From: Myxococcales bacterium
GTDB taxonomy: Bacteria > Myxococcota_A > Polyangia > Nannocystales > Nannocystaceae
Assembly: GCA_020633295.1 (NCBI GenBank)
Contig: JACKDW010000024.1
Location: forward strand, 1-64,000
Direction: 5' to 3'
DNA length: 64,000 nt
Position numbers and translations under genes: made by a program. Shown here piece by piece: positions 6,389-16,163 of the stretch. Numbering within the stretch: position 1 is the stretch's first letter; every line of letters begins with the position of its first letter. The notes under the pieces were generated by a model. The model was not told the DNA's origin and ran no database searches. It saw only the letters and a list, made by a program, of their open reading frames with translations.

Positions 6389-9041
6389 GTGGCGCCCGAT
6401 GACCACCCCCGCGCGTACGGGCTCGCGGCGCTCGCCGAGCTCGCGCGCGGGCGCGAGGCGCTGCGCCGCGCGCTCGAGCGCGGGTCTCGCCGCGCCTGCG
6501 CGCTGCAGGCCGCGCCGGGCGCAGGCCGCCGGGCAGCTCGCGGACCTCCTGGCGCAGCTGCTGTGCTTCGCGCTGCTCGCGACGCGGTGGTTTGGCGAGC
6601 GCGGGGAGCCGCTTACCCGGGCGCTGGCGCGGGCGCGGCTGCCCGCGATCGGGGCGCCGTTCGACGCCGCGCTCGCGGTCGCGCTCGCGCCGTCGATCGA
6701 CGGAGGCCAGATTGATCGATATATTGATCAATGTATTGATCAGGTCGCGTCGCTCGGCGCCGCGCGCGAGCAGCCGGGCGCCGCGGCCGGGCGCGAGGAC
6801 CCGCTGATTCACGCCTACGAGCGCTTCTTGACCGTGTACGACGGGGCGCGACGGCGACGGCGCGGGGTGTTCTTCACGCCGCTGCCGGCCGCGCGCTACG
6901 TCGTTCGTGGGGCGCACGCGCTGCTCGAGCGGACGCTCGGGGTCACCGGCGGGCTGTGCTCGACCGCGACGCGGGCGGAGGTCCTGGGCGCGGGGGCGGA
7001 GCGCCCGGGGGACCCGTTCGTGCAGATCATCGATCCGGCGGCCGGCGCCGGGACGTTCTTGATCGAGTGCGTCCGCCTGTGCGAGCGCGAGCTGAAGGCG
7101 CGCTGGGCTGCGGAGGCGGCCGCGGACGAGGTCGCGCGACGCTGGCGGGTCTACGCGCCGCGCTCGCTGCTGCCGCGGCTCGTGGGCTTCGAGATCATGC
7201 CGGTCGCCTGCGCGCTGGCGCGGCTGCGGCTCGCGCTGCTGCTGCGAGAGACGGGCTGCGCGCGCGTCCCGGGGGGCGCGCTGCGGGTGTACACGACCAA
7301 CAGCCTCGCGCCGGCGGGCCCCGGCGAAGACCCTGACGACGTGAGCAAGCGCGACGGCCGGTTCGCCGTCGTCGTCGGCAACCCGCCCTACGCCAACTAC
7401 GGCGCGCGCACGCAGAACGAGCTCGTGCGCGCGCTGCTCGCCCCGTACAAGCGCGGCCTTCGCGAGCGCAAGCACAACCTCGATGACGAGTACGTGAAGT
7501 TCATGGGGCTCGCGCAGCGCTGGGTCGAGGACGCGGGCGCGGGCGTGCTGGGGCTGGTGACGAACAACGCCTACGTCACCGGGATCACGCACAGACGCCT
7601 GCGCGCGAGCCTGCGCGCGAGCTTCGATCGCGTGCGGGTGCTCGACCTGCACGGCGACGCGCGGCGACCCCCTGACGCAGGCGCGGCCTGCGACGAGAAC
7701 GTGTTCGCGATCCGCCAGGGCGTCGCGGTGCTCCACGCCGCGCGGCGCCCGGGCGCGACGAGCTCGCGCGCGGCGGAGGTGCTCACGCGCGCGCTGGTCG
7801 GCTCGCGGGAGCGCAAGCTCGAGGCGCTCGAGCGCGCGGGCGCGGAGGATCAGGGCTGGACGCGCGCCCGGCCCCGCGACCCCTATCAGTTCTTCAGCGC
7901 GCGCGCGCTGCCGCGCGAGGACGAGTTTCACCGCTACCTGGGGCTGAAGGAGATCTTCGCGGTCTCGGGCAACGGCGTGAAGACGGAGCGCGACCGCGTG
8001 GCGATCCAGCTCTCGCGCGCGGCGATCGAGCGCGTCGTCGCGGACTTCCGCGCCCTCGACGAGTCGACGCTGCGGGGGCGGTACGGGCTCGCGGCCGACA
8101 GCCGCGACTGGAGCGTCGCGCGGGCGCGGGCCGACGTCCTCGCGCGTCGCGGCGCGTCGCGTGTGCGCCCGCTGCTGTACCGCCCGTACGACCTGCGCTT
8201 CACCTGGTACAGCGGCCAGGCCCGCGGCTTCATCGGCACGCCCGCGCGGCCGACGATGCGCCACATGCTCGTCGAGAACCTGGCGCTGGTGACGACGCGC
8301 CAGACCGCGGACCCGTTCGGGGTGTTCTGCACGCGCGCGCTCGTCGGGCACAAGTCGGTCGCGCGTCACGACATCAACAGCGCGTTCCCGCTCTACCGCG
8401 TGGACGAGTCGGGGGCGCGGCGCTCGAACGTCACGCCGGCGTTCACGGAGGGGCTCGCGGCGGCGCTCGGGCTCGAGGTCGTCACGCCCGAGGACGCGTT
8501 CCGGTACATCTACGCGCTGCTGCACGGCGAGACCTACCGACGCCGCTACCAGGCGCTGCTGCGCGTCGAGTTCCCGCGCATCCCCTGGCCGCGCGCGCCG
8601 GCGCTGCTGGCCGCGCTCACCCGGCTGGGCGCCGCCTTGATCGAGCTGCACGCGGGCGACAACGCGGCGCTCGCCGAGCGCGGGCCGGACTACGTGGGCG
8701 ACGGGCCGGCGATCGTGGAGCGCGTGCGCTACTGCGAGCGACGCGAGACGGTCTGGATCGATCGGGCCGCGTCGCGGGGCTTCTCGCCGATCTCGCGCGC
8801 GCTGTGGGAGACGCGCGTGGGGGGGTACCAGGTGCTGCGCCGGTGGCTGCGCGAGCGCGGTCCCAGGGCCGGTCGCCCCGGCCTCGAGCTCGACGGGGCG
8901 GCGATCACTCGCTACCGCGCGATCGCGGCGGCGCTGGTGCAGAGCGAGGAGCTGCGCGCTGCGATCGACCGTGAGATCGCGAGCGCGGGCCCGTGGACGG
9001 AGGTCTTCTGCGGCCGCGCCGGCGACGACGCGGACCTTTGA
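6389..9041 (+). CDS. Large adenine-specific DNA methyltransferase, type ISP/IIG-like, with an N-terminal frame break
   Basis: The main frame runs from about 6480 to 9041. It carries N6-adenine methyltransferase motif I (DPAAGAGTFLIE, about 7032) and motif IV (GNPPYANYG, about 7380), then a long C-terminal target-recognition-like region with PLLYRPYDLRFTWYSG and NSAFPLYR, as seen in type ISP enzymes. The usual N-terminal nuclease and helicase are absent. The best start is GTG 6389 with GAGG upstream (VAPDDHPRAYGLAALAEL), but this is one base out of frame with the rest. Dropping one base near 6483 (GGGTCTC) joins the two. Without that, an ATG at 6399 gives 880 residues with an unlikely Arg/Ser-rich start. 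It closely follows the HTH-citrate synthase. Confidence 0.8.
6711..6746 (+). repeat. Three 12-bp direct repeats, ATTGATC-N5, inside the methyltransferase gene
   Basis: The units begin at 6711, 6723 and 6735, each starting ATTGATC. They encode three IDxx units using ATT, GAT, TAT and TGT codons that are rare in the neighbouring sequence. The ATTGAT core also occurs in the palindrome at 5053-5076. Confidence 0.85.
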
Positions 9042-9061
9042 CCGCGCGCCCGCGGCGAGCG

Positions 9062-10618
9062 ATGCTGAGCGCGATGCGGACGAACCAGGCGTCGAGCGCG
9101 ACAGGGGTCCTACAGGCGGTGCTGACGGCGGGATGTCTGCTCTCCGCCTGCAGCGGCGACTCGCAGATGACGACGGACGGGACCTCGGGCGGCGAGACCA
9201 GCGGGTCCTCCGACGCGACGTCCTCCTCGTCCGCGACGTCGAGCTCGAGCGAGTCGACCGGCGCGGCGCCGACGAGCGAGGCGACCGCGGGCGCGACCGA
9301 GGACCCCGACCCGAGCGGCTTCGACCCGCCGGATCCGGTGTGCGGCGACGGCTTCGTCGAGGGCGACGAGCAGTGCGACGACGGCAACACCGATGACGAT
9401 GACGCGTGCACGAACGAGTGCCTGGTGCCGTGCGGGATCGAGTGGAGCGCGCTCGAGCCCGCGCCGACGCTCGAGTCGGTCATCGCCGGCTGGCACGTCG
9501 CGCGGGACGACGAGGACAACGTGTACGTGGCAGGGCGCGTGCGCGAGGTGATCGTCGACCAGGAGGAGAACGTGACCGAGGGACCCGACTCGATCGCGCT
9601 GCTGAAGTACAACGGCGACGGCGCGCTCGTCTGGTCGCAGACCGTGGTCGCCGGGATGGGCGACAGCTTGGTCCGCGGGCTCGTGGTCGACGGGGCGTCG
9701 GGCGAGCTCGTGATCGCGGCGACGATCGACGGCGTCGACGGCGAGGACATCTGGGTCGGGCGCTTCGCCGACGAGGCGGTCGAGCTGTGGACCTTCGCCT
9801 ACGACAGCCCGTTCGACGGCGGCGATGATCAGGCGGCCGGCATCGCGCTCGCGCCGGGCGGCGATGTCGTCGTCTCGGGTCGCGTCGCCGTCAGCGACAA
9901 GGACACCGACGTCTGGGTCGCGCGCCTCGACGGCGACTCGGGCGAGCTGGCGTGGATGAGCGCGTACTCGGGCGAGTTCAACAACGAGTTCTCCGTCGAT
10001 CGCGGCGGGCCCGTCGCGGTCGCCAGCGACGGCGCCGTCTACGTCACCGCCCAGGAGTACGTCGACTACCAGACGAGCGAGGGCACGCTGATCCGCTTCG
10101 CCGGCGACGGCAGCGGCCCGGAGTGGACGCTCGCGCCGCAGGCCGACGGCTCGGCCCACGATCACACCTCGGGGCCGATCGCGATCGACAGCCAGGACAA
10201 CGTGCTGTTCGCGGTGGTCCGCCCGGGCGTCGGCGGTAACTTCTGGATCTACAAGGTCGACGCGCAGCAGGAGGTCCTGTGGACGCGGGGGCGCAATGAC
10301 TTTAAGGACATGGACTACTCGTGGCTGCTGTCCGGCGTGGGCGTGGGCGACAGCGACGAGCTCGTCGTCGGCGGCTACTGGACCAACGAGATCCCGGGGG
10401 AGCAGATCAGCTGGTTCGAGGCCTGGTGGGCGCGGCTCGCCAGCGACGACGGCGCGATCGAGTGTCAGCTGAGCTACCAGGAGCCCTCGGACGAGCTGCT
10501 GCCGCCGAGCCTGGCGGTCCTCGATGTCACCGCGAGCCCCGAGGGCGGCGCGCTCCTGACCGGGGAGCAGAACATCGAGGGCGAGCTCGCCGTGTGGACG
10601 GCGCGCTTTCGGCCCTAG
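9062..10618 (+). CDS. Exported lipoprotein with DUF4215-type Cys-rich motif and propeller-like repeats
   Basis: 518 residues from ATG 9062 (ATG 9074 also possible). It begins with a lipoprotein signal peptide (LLSACSGDS lipobox), followed by a Ser/Thr/Gly linker. A CGDGFVEGDEQCDDGN motif then matches DUF4215, which is common in myxobacterial surface proteins. The remainder has recurring strands such as DNVYVAGRV, GDVVVSGRV and GAVYVTAQE, which suggests a beta-propeller. It is probably anchored to the outer membrane or cell surface. No catalytic residues are evident. The next gene is convergent. Confidence 0.85.
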   Translation: MLSAMRTNQASSATGVLQAVLTAGCLLSACSGDSQMTTDGTSGGETSGSSDATSSSSATSSSSESTGAAPTSEATAGATEDPDPSGFDPPDPVCGDGFVEGDEQCDDGNTDDDDACTNECLVPCGIEWSALEPAPTLESVIAGWHVARDDEDNVYVAGRVREVIVDQEENVTEGPDSIALLKYNGDGALVWSQTVVAGMGDSLVRGLVVDGASGELVIAATIDGVDGEDIWVGRFADEAVELWTFAYDSPFDGGDDQAAGIALAPGGDVVVSGRVAVSDKDTDVWVARLDGDSGELAWMSAYSGEFNNEFSVDRGGPVAVASDGAVYVTAQEYVDYQTSEGTLIRFAGDGSGPEWTLAPQADGSAHDHTSGPIAIDSQDNVLFAVVRPGVGGNFWIYKVDAQQEVLWTRGRNDFKDMDYSWLLSGVGVGDSDELVVGGYWTNEIPGEQISWFEAWWARLASDDGAIECQLSYQEPSDELLPPSLAVLDVTASPEGGALLTGEQNIEGELAVWTARFRP

Positions 10619-10656
10619 GCGCTGCGCGACCTGGCGAGCGACGCGATCGCTTCGGT

Positions 10657-12378
10657 CTAGCGCGAGCGCTCGTGGAGCACGCGGACATCCTCGAGCGATC
10701 GGCTCACGAGCAGCTCGCCGGCCGCGCGCAGCTCGAGCGCGGTGTACCGCGCGACGTCGTCGGGCAGCGGCGCGAACACGTTGTAGGTGCTGGAGTCGGG
10801 GCGGAGGCCGTGGTGCGCCGCGAGCTCGCGCGCGCCGTCGGGACCGGTGAGCGTGAGCGTGACGCCCGGGGTCAGGTCGGCCGCGGGGACGGAGCCGCGC
10901 GCGGTCCACCACGTCGACGTCCCGTCGGGCTCGAGCGCGCCGATCAGCACGGCGGAGGCGCGCGCGTCGTCCTCGGCGCGCGCGGACATCTCCCAGCTCG
11001 TGAGCGTCTCGATGACGTCGAAGACTTTCTCCCAGCCGAAGTCGGAGACCCACTCGTTCTGGCAGTAGGTCATGTAGTCGCGGTTGCGCGTCGGCGAGCG
11101 CAGCTGGTGATCGTGGATCCCGAAGCCCCACACGCCGATGCGGCCGTTGCTGTGCGGGTAGGAGCTGTCGGTGCCCGCCTCGCCGCCGGTGCAGGCGATG
11201 TGGTAGCGACCCTGGCTGTGGCCGACCTCGTGCACGAAGGTCTCGGCCGCGTCGGCGCCGTTGCCCCAGTAGCGCCCGGTCGCGACGCGCTGGTGCGCGA
11301 GCTCGGGCAGCGGGGCGCTCGGGATGCCGAGCGCCTGCCCGAGCAGCCCGGAGGGGTAGCCGTCGCAGGACTCCATGAGCCCGTAGTAGTAGACGTTGTC
11401 GGGCGGCGCGTCGGCCTCGCGCAGCATCGAGAGCGCGTTGAGCATGGGCGAGAAGCCGTTGGCCTGCCCGCCGATCGGGTCGGTGTAGGGCATCGGCTCG
11501 CGCACCGTGAGGATGGCCTCCTGGACAGGATTGGCCTGCTCGAGCTCCTCGCGCATCGCCTTGACGTCGGCGTCGGTGATGACCGGCGCCTGCTCGCAGC
11601 CGTCGAGCTGGTGGAGCACGGGGACGAGCGTGACCTGCATCCGCATGGGGCTCGTGTGCAGCGCCAGCGCGCCCGGCCCCGGCAGCGGCAGGAGCGGCGG
11701 CGGCTCCGAGACCTCGCCCGCGGCCGTCGCCGCGTCGGCCTCGAAGGCCTCGACGCGGTACTGCATGCCCGCGACCACCTCCTCGGGCGGGAGCAGCCAC
11801 GAGAAGGTCTTGGTCAGCGAGGCGTCGGTGCTCGGGCCGCCGACCATCACCGTGAAGTCGTCGACGTAGCGGGTCCCGTCCGCGCGCGTGAGCGTGAGGC
11901 GACCGATGAGCTCGCGCGGTTCGAAGTCGGCGTGGAGGTTCCAGTGCGCGCGCAGCAGCGTGTAGCGCCCGGCGACGAGGCGGCTCGAGTACTCGTCCTC
12001 GGGCAGCGCGACGCCGTCGCGCACGATGTCGACCGCGACGCCCTGGTTCGCGGACATGCTGGTGAGGCGGATGCCGCGGGCGTACTCGTACACCGGCGCG
12101 GCGTCGCCGGTGTCGCTGTCGCTCGCGTCGCTCCCGGTCGTCATCGCGCCGTCGCTGGTCGTCTCGCTCGAGCCTGACGTCGCGCCCGACGTCTCGTCGC
12201 TCTCGCTGGCGTCGCTGGTGTCGCCGCTGTCGCTGCCCGCCGTGGTCTCGGTCGAGTCGGAGGTGCAGGCTGCGGGCGCGCTTGCGACCAGGCCGAGGCC
12301 CAGGAGCGCGCCGGCGATCGAGCGTGCGCGCGCGCGGGGAGTGGTGCTCGGGAACTGCCGCAGGACGCCGACCAGCAT
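10657..12378 (-). CDS. Exported zinc metalloprotease lipoprotein (M66-like metzincin)
   Basis: About 573 residues. A signal peptide ends in a lipobox (APAAC) and is followed by a long Ser/Thr/Asp/Gly linker. The catalytic signature HEVGHSQGRYH (HExxHxxGRxH, from about residue 383) gives three zinc-binding histidines and the catalytic Glu. A DYMTYC segment about 50 residues later fits a Met-turn. These features match metzincins of the M66/StcE type. An upstream jelly-roll-like region is also consistent. It would cleave extracellular or surface protein substrates, which are not identifiable here. ATG 12396 is an alternative start. Confidence 0.82.
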   Translation of the reverse strand: MLVGVLRQFPSTTPRARARSIAGALLGLGLVASAPAACTSDSTETTAGSDSGDTSDASESDETSGATSGSSETTSDGAMTTGSDASDSDTGDAAPVYEYARGIRLTSMSANQGVAVDIVRDGVALPEDEYSSRLVAGRYTLLRAHWNLHADFEPRELIGRLTLTRADGTRYVDDFTVMVGGPSTDASLTKTFSWLLPPEEVVAGMQYRVEAFEADAATAAGEVSEPPPLLPLPGPGALALHTSPMRMQVTLVPVLHQLDGCEQAPVITDADVKAMREELEQANPVQEAILTVREPMPYTDPIGGQANGFSPMLNALSMLREADAPPDNVYYYGLMESCDGYPSGLLGQALGIPSAPLPELAHQRVATGRYWGNGADAAETFVHEVGHSQGRYHIACTGGEAGTDSSYPHSNGRIGVWGFGIHDHQLRSPTRNRDYMTYCQNEWVSDFGWEKVFDVIETLTSWEMSARAEDDARASAVLIGALEPDGTSTWWTARGSVPAADLTPGVTLTLTGPDGARELAAHHGLRPDSSTYNVFAPLPDDVARYTALELRAAGELLVSRSLEDVRVLHERSR

Positions 12379-12413
12379 GGAGCCCGAGCGTAGCACGCTT
12401 GACAGCGGGCAGG

Positions 12414-13400
12414 ATGCTCGTCGAATGTCGCTGCGTGGAGCTTGGCCCGGGCAGCCGGCGCGCGCTGGCCCGCGCGTCGCGTCGCGTCGCGCTGCTGGTC
12501 GCGTGCCTCGCCTGCGCCGGGCTCGCCTGCGACGCGCCGCTCGGCGAGGTCGAGGTCGGCTACGCCGCGCCCGCGCCCGCCAGCGCGCCCCAGCTCGATC
12601 CTGTGGCGCGCGACGAGCCGTCGGCGGTCACCGCGTCGCCCGAGACGCCGCCGCGAACAACATGTCTCAAGAAGCATGAAGTGGTGCGGCCGTCGACCGA
12701 CGACGGGGTCGAGCTGGTCGCCGACCTGTACACCACCGGCACGACCGGCGCGCCGGCGGTGATCCTGCTGCACATGATCCCGCCGCAGAACGATCGCGCG
12801 AACTACCCCGCGGGGTTCATCGAGGCCCTGCGCGCGCGCGGGCTCACGGTGCTCAACCTCAACCGGCGCGGCGCGGCGGGCTCGGGCGGCGTCGCCAAGG
12901 AGGCGTACAAGGGCGACAAGGGGTGGCTCGACGTCAAGGCCGCCCGCGACCTCCTCCTCGCCCACCCGTGCGCGCCGCCGCGCCATCGCGTCGCGCTCGT
13001 CGGGGCGTCGAACGGCACGACCTCGGCGCTGGACTTCACGAGCCACGCGCTCAGCGACGCCGCGACCGCGTCCGAGGCGGGACGAGAGGTGACGCCGCCG
13101 CCGGCGTCGCTCGTGTTCCTCAGCGGCGGCCGCTACACCGAGGCCCAGCACAAGCTCGACGAGCACGCCGCGCTGACGCGGACGCCGATCCTGTTCGCGG
13201 CGCCGAAGGAAGAGATCGCGTGGAGCCGCGGCGCGACGCGACGTAACAAGCGCGCGCGCTGGACCCTGTACACGTCCCCGCGGCAGGGCCACGGCACGGC
13301 GCTGCTCCGCAGCGACCCGAGGTGCGTGTCGAAGATCGTCGAGCACCTGGCGCGCACGCTCCTGCGCGAGGGCGCGTCCGAGCCCGGCGCGACGCCGTGA
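12414..13400 (+). CDS. Alpha/beta hydrolase, exported lipoprotein
   Basis: About 328 residues. The N-terminus carries a signal peptide with lipobox (CAGLACDAP). The hydrolase core shows AVILLHM with an oxyanion-type loop, the nucleophile elbow GASNG and a C-terminal catalytic-type His in RQGHGTALL. It resembles dienelactone-hydrolase-like esterases. The substrate is unknown. The start lies 36 bp from the divergent metalloprotease gene, so the two promoters must overlap or sit within the coding ends. Confidence 0.78.
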   Translation: MLVECRCVELGPGSRRALARASRRVALLVACLACAGLACDAPLGEVEVGYAAPAPASAPQLDPVARDEPSAVTASPETPPRTTCLKKHEVVRPSTDDGVELVADLYTTGTTGAPAVILLHMIPPQNDRANYPAGFIEALRARGLTVLNLNRRGAAGSGGVAKEAYKGDKGWLDVKAARDLLLAHPCAPPRHRVALVGASNGTTSALDFTSHALSDAATASEAGREVTPPPASLVFLSGGRYTEAQHKLDEHAALTRTPILFAAPKEEIAWSRGATRRNKRARWTLYTSPRQGHGTALLRSDPRCVSKIVEHLARTLLREGASEPGATP

Positions 13401-13582
13401 GCACGCGCGAGGACGCGACCGGACGCGAGCGACCCGGCGCGCGCCCGAGACGATGTACGAGCACGCGGCGGGCTCGAGCGTGTAGACGCACAAATGGGGG
13501 CCGGCGACCTCACGGGCGCCGCGCGGGTTTGCTACCCTGGCGCCAGGCCGCGCGCGTCGTCGCGGCCGCTGGGAGACCCGCC

Positions 13583-15004
13583 ATGCGCACCGTGACCGCT
13601 CGCACCGCCATCGCCCTCGCGTTCCTCGTGACCCCCGCCTGCGGTGATGACACGGCCGGCACCGCCAGCGACTCCGGCGGGGCGACGAGCGCGGGCTCGC
13701 AGGACGCCTCGAGCTCGAGCGCGGGCTCGAACTCGGGCTCGTCGTCGACGACGACGGATCCGGCCTCCGGCAGCGGCACGCTGGGCGAGACGACGAGCAC
13801 CTCGGACGCGAGCGCCACGACGAACGAGACCTCAGAGACAGGCGTGGACTCGGGGCCGAAGTTCGACGTCGGCGAGATGGGCGACATCGGCGTCGACGAG
13901 TGCCAGGCGAAGTGCGGCAACACGGACTGGAGCTACGTGTGGATCGCCAACAGCGCGGAGAACACGATCAGCAAGATCGACACGCGCGACGTCATCGAGG
14001 TCGGGCGCTACTACACGCGCCCGGACACGCAGGGCAACCCGTCGCGGACCTCGGTGAGCATCGACGCGAAGGCGGTCGCGGTCGCCAACCGCAGCGGCGG
14101 CATCACCAAGATCTGGGCCCGCGACGAGTACTGCGACGACAAGAACAACAACGGCGTGATCGACACCTCGACCGGCGCCAACGACGTGCGCCCCTTCGAT
14201 CAGGAGGAGTGCATCGCCTGGCACACGCCCTTCCCCGCCACGACGCAGCGCCCGATCGCGTGGACCTCGGGCGTGTACAACGAGGAGACCTGCGAGTACG
14301 ACGACCAGAAGATCTGGACGGCCGCGGGGCTCGGCAGCGGCGGGACGTGGCCGTGCGACGGCACCGACGGCATCTACGTGTACCTGCTCGACGGCGAGAC
14401 CGGCGCGGTCGAGGAGGAGATCCACATGCCCGAGGTCGACTGCGGCGGGACCTTCGGACCCTACGGCGCCGCGGTCGACTTCAAGAACGACGTCTGGATC
14501 TACATCTGGTCCGCGGGCAAGATCGTGCACGTCGAGTTCGACACGCTCAATTACGAGGTGATCAACGGCGGATCCTACGGGATCACGGTCGACACGCTCG
14601 GGCGCGTGTGGGTCGGCGACTACCCGCGCCGCTACGATCCGCAGCAGGGGATTTGGGAGCAGCCGAACAACAACCTGCCAGGCGCGGGCGGGGCCGGGAT
14701 CGCCGAGGATCTGCAGGGGCGCATGTGGACGGCGACGCAGGGCGGCGTCGGCTGGGTCGATCGCGACTCGCTGGTCGTCGGCGACACCGTGCCGCTGCCC
14801 GAGGGCAACGGCATCTACCGCGGGATCGGGGTCGACGTCGACGGGTACATCTGGGCCGTGTATCTCGGCGGGACGACGGCGCACCGCATCGATCCCGACA
14901 CCTACGAGATCTCGACGTACACGGGCCTCAACAGCCCCTACACCTACTCGGACATGGCGGGCGGGCAGATCAACAACGTGGTCTGTAACCCGCCGAACGG
15001 CTGA
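13583..15004 (+). CDS. Exported lipoprotein, probable beta-propeller (Vgb/streptogramin-lyase-like fold)
   Basis: 473 residues from ATG 13583 with GGGAG about 8 nt upstream. A signal peptide ends in VTPACGDD, a lipobox, followed by about 60 residues of Ser/Thr/Gly linker. The body has propeller-type strands such as VWIANSAENTISKID, SYGITVDTLGRVWVGD and GIGVDVDGYIWAVYLGG, like the repeats of virginiamycin B lyase-type propellers. A DKNNNGVID segment looks like a calcium-binding loop. It is probably surface anchored. The enzymatic role is unknown. Confidence 0.8.
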   Translation: MRTVTARTAIALAFLVTPACGDDTAGTASDSGGATSAGSQDASSSSAGSNSGSSSTTTDPASGSGTLGETTSTSDASATTNETSETGVDSGPKFDVGEMGDIGVDECQAKCGNTDWSYVWIANSAENTISKIDTRDVIEVGRYYTRPDTQGNPSRTSVSIDAKAVAVANRSGGITKIWARDEYCDDKNNNGVIDTSTGANDVRPFDQEECIAWHTPFPATTQRPIAWTSGVYNEETCEYDDQKIWTAAGLGSGGTWPCDGTDGIYVYLLDGETGAVEEEIHMPEVDCGGTFGPYGAAVDFKNDVWIYIWSAGKIVHVEFDTLNYEVINGGSYGITVDTLGRVWVGDYPRRYDPQQGIWEQPNNNLPGAGGAGIAEDLQGRMWTATQGGVGWVDRDSLVVGDTVPLPEGNGIYRGIGVDVDGYIWAVYLGGTTAHRIDPDTYEISTYTGLNSPYTYSDMAGGQINNVVCNPPNG

Positions 15005-15161
15005 GCCGACCGCCCAAGCAGGTCTCCTGGTGCGGACGCCGCGAACGCGGGCGTCTCGCCGCCAGACGCTGTAGCGCGTTGAGATCGTTGCAGATTCAAG
15101 GGGGTCGTTCGGGGTCGCGCGGGTGATCCGAACGAGACCACGGAGGTGTCGTTTAACCGTG

Positions 15162-15187
15162 GCGAGGCGCGGAGCCGAGCGCCTCGC
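15162..15187. terminator. GC-rich hairpin in the spacer after the propeller lipoprotein
   Basis: A perfect 9-bp inverted repeat, GCGAGGCGC and GCGCCTCGC, has an 8-nt loop. No T-tract follows, so it may be a leader structure of the next gene rather than a terminator. The rest of 15005-15255 holds no gene that I can see. Confidence 0.4.
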
Positions 15188-15255
15188 ACAGCATCACGTA
15201 CGAACGCCAGCTGCTCCTGGAACCTGAACGGATCGAGCACGGAGAGCCCGACACC

Positions 15256-15810
15256 ATGAGCCACACCACCCGCCACCTGCCCCACGTCACCCCCGCCGTC
15301 CGCGTCCCGACCTACGCCGTCTGCGCGCGCTTCCTCGCCGCCCAGCGCGAGCGCGAGCCCGGGCGACGCACCCTGCGGCGCTTCACCGAGGTGCTGGACG
15401 TGGTCCTCGAGCACCTCTCGGCCCAGCGGATCGGCGCCGTCGAGTTCGCCACGGCGCGGGGCCTCCACCTCGAGTCCGTGTCCTCCGGACGCTTCGCGCG
15501 CGTCATCCACGTCGAGACGCTGATCGCGATCCTCGAGACGCTGGTCGGCGACACCGTGGGCGTGGGGGCGCCCCGCCGCCCGATCGCCGTCGATGACCTG
15601 TTCGGTCGCTTCGTCGTGCGCGCGCTCGTGTGCTGGATCCGCGACGAGGACGCCCGTCTGCGCGAGCGCCGGGCGACCCCGCCGGTCGCCGAGCTGCCCT
15701 CGCCCGCTCGCCGGGCGCCGTCGACCCCGGCCGCGCGGCCGCGCGGCGTCTGGGCCGTGAACCCGGCGCTTCAGGCACGTGGCGTGTGCGGGCTGCCGGT
15801 CGCGGTGTAG
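15256..15810 (+). CDS. Protein of unknown function, 184 residues
   Basis: Not recognised. It starts at ATG 15256 with GGAGAG about 10 nt upstream. The N-terminal two thirds look helical, with no signal peptide or membrane segment. The C-terminal third (from about residue 140) is rich in Pro, Ala and Arg and probably disordered. The codon usage follows the local third-position GC bias, which supports real coding. The flanks give no clear functional link. Confidence 0.55.
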   Translation: MSHTTRHLPHVTPAVRVPTYAVCARFLAAQREREPGRRTLRRFTEVLDVVLEHLSAQRIGAVEFATARGLHLESVSSGRFARVIHVETLIAILETLVGDTVGVGAPRRPIAVDDLFGRFVVRALVCWIRDEDARLRERRATPPVAELPSPARRAPSTPAARPRGVWAVNPALQARGVCGLPVAV

Positions 15811-15989
15811 CAGCATCAACCAGACCGATTGAACATGTACGGGGTGACGCGGGCGCGCGTCGCCCCGTCCGGCCCGCGTCCGCCCACGCGCCGGGCTCGC
15901 TCATCTCGCCCGGAGATCGACTCGCGTCGCGGCGTGTTCGCGCGCGCGCAGGCGCCCGGTGAGCCCCGCCGACCGCCGCTTTGTCGTAC

Positions 15990-16127
15990 ATGGGCGATCA
16001 GCCAGGTCCATACACGCGCGCGTTCTGGGTGTTCGCGCTCGCCTGGGCGCCGTGGTTCCTCGGCGGCGCCGCGCTGTATCGCCGCGACGCGCGGCGCGAG
16101 CGAGCCCGCGGGCGCGCGGCGGGCTGA
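15990..16127 (+). CDS. Small single-pass membrane protein, 45 residues
   Basis: ATG 15990 to TGA 16125-16127. Residues about 12-32 (FWVFALAWAPWFLGGAALY) form one hydrophobic helix, followed by a strongly basic tail of repeated RR and RER. The topology with a positive cytoplasmic tail is coherent, which argues for a real gene. No good ribosome-binding site is seen. It lies 36 bp upstream of the dienelactone hydrolase start. Confidence 0.5.
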   Translation: MGDQPGPYTRAFWVFALAWAPWFLGGAALYRRDARRERARGRAAG

Positions 16128-16163
16128 TCTGGGTCGCGCTTGCGCCGGCCTCGCGGCCCGTCG

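Noticed and set aside
5067..8651. A 1,194-codon minus-strand open frame
   Set aside because: It mirrors the HTH-citrate synthase and methyltransferase genes, which have clear catalytic motifs; the antisense product is Arg-rich without domains.
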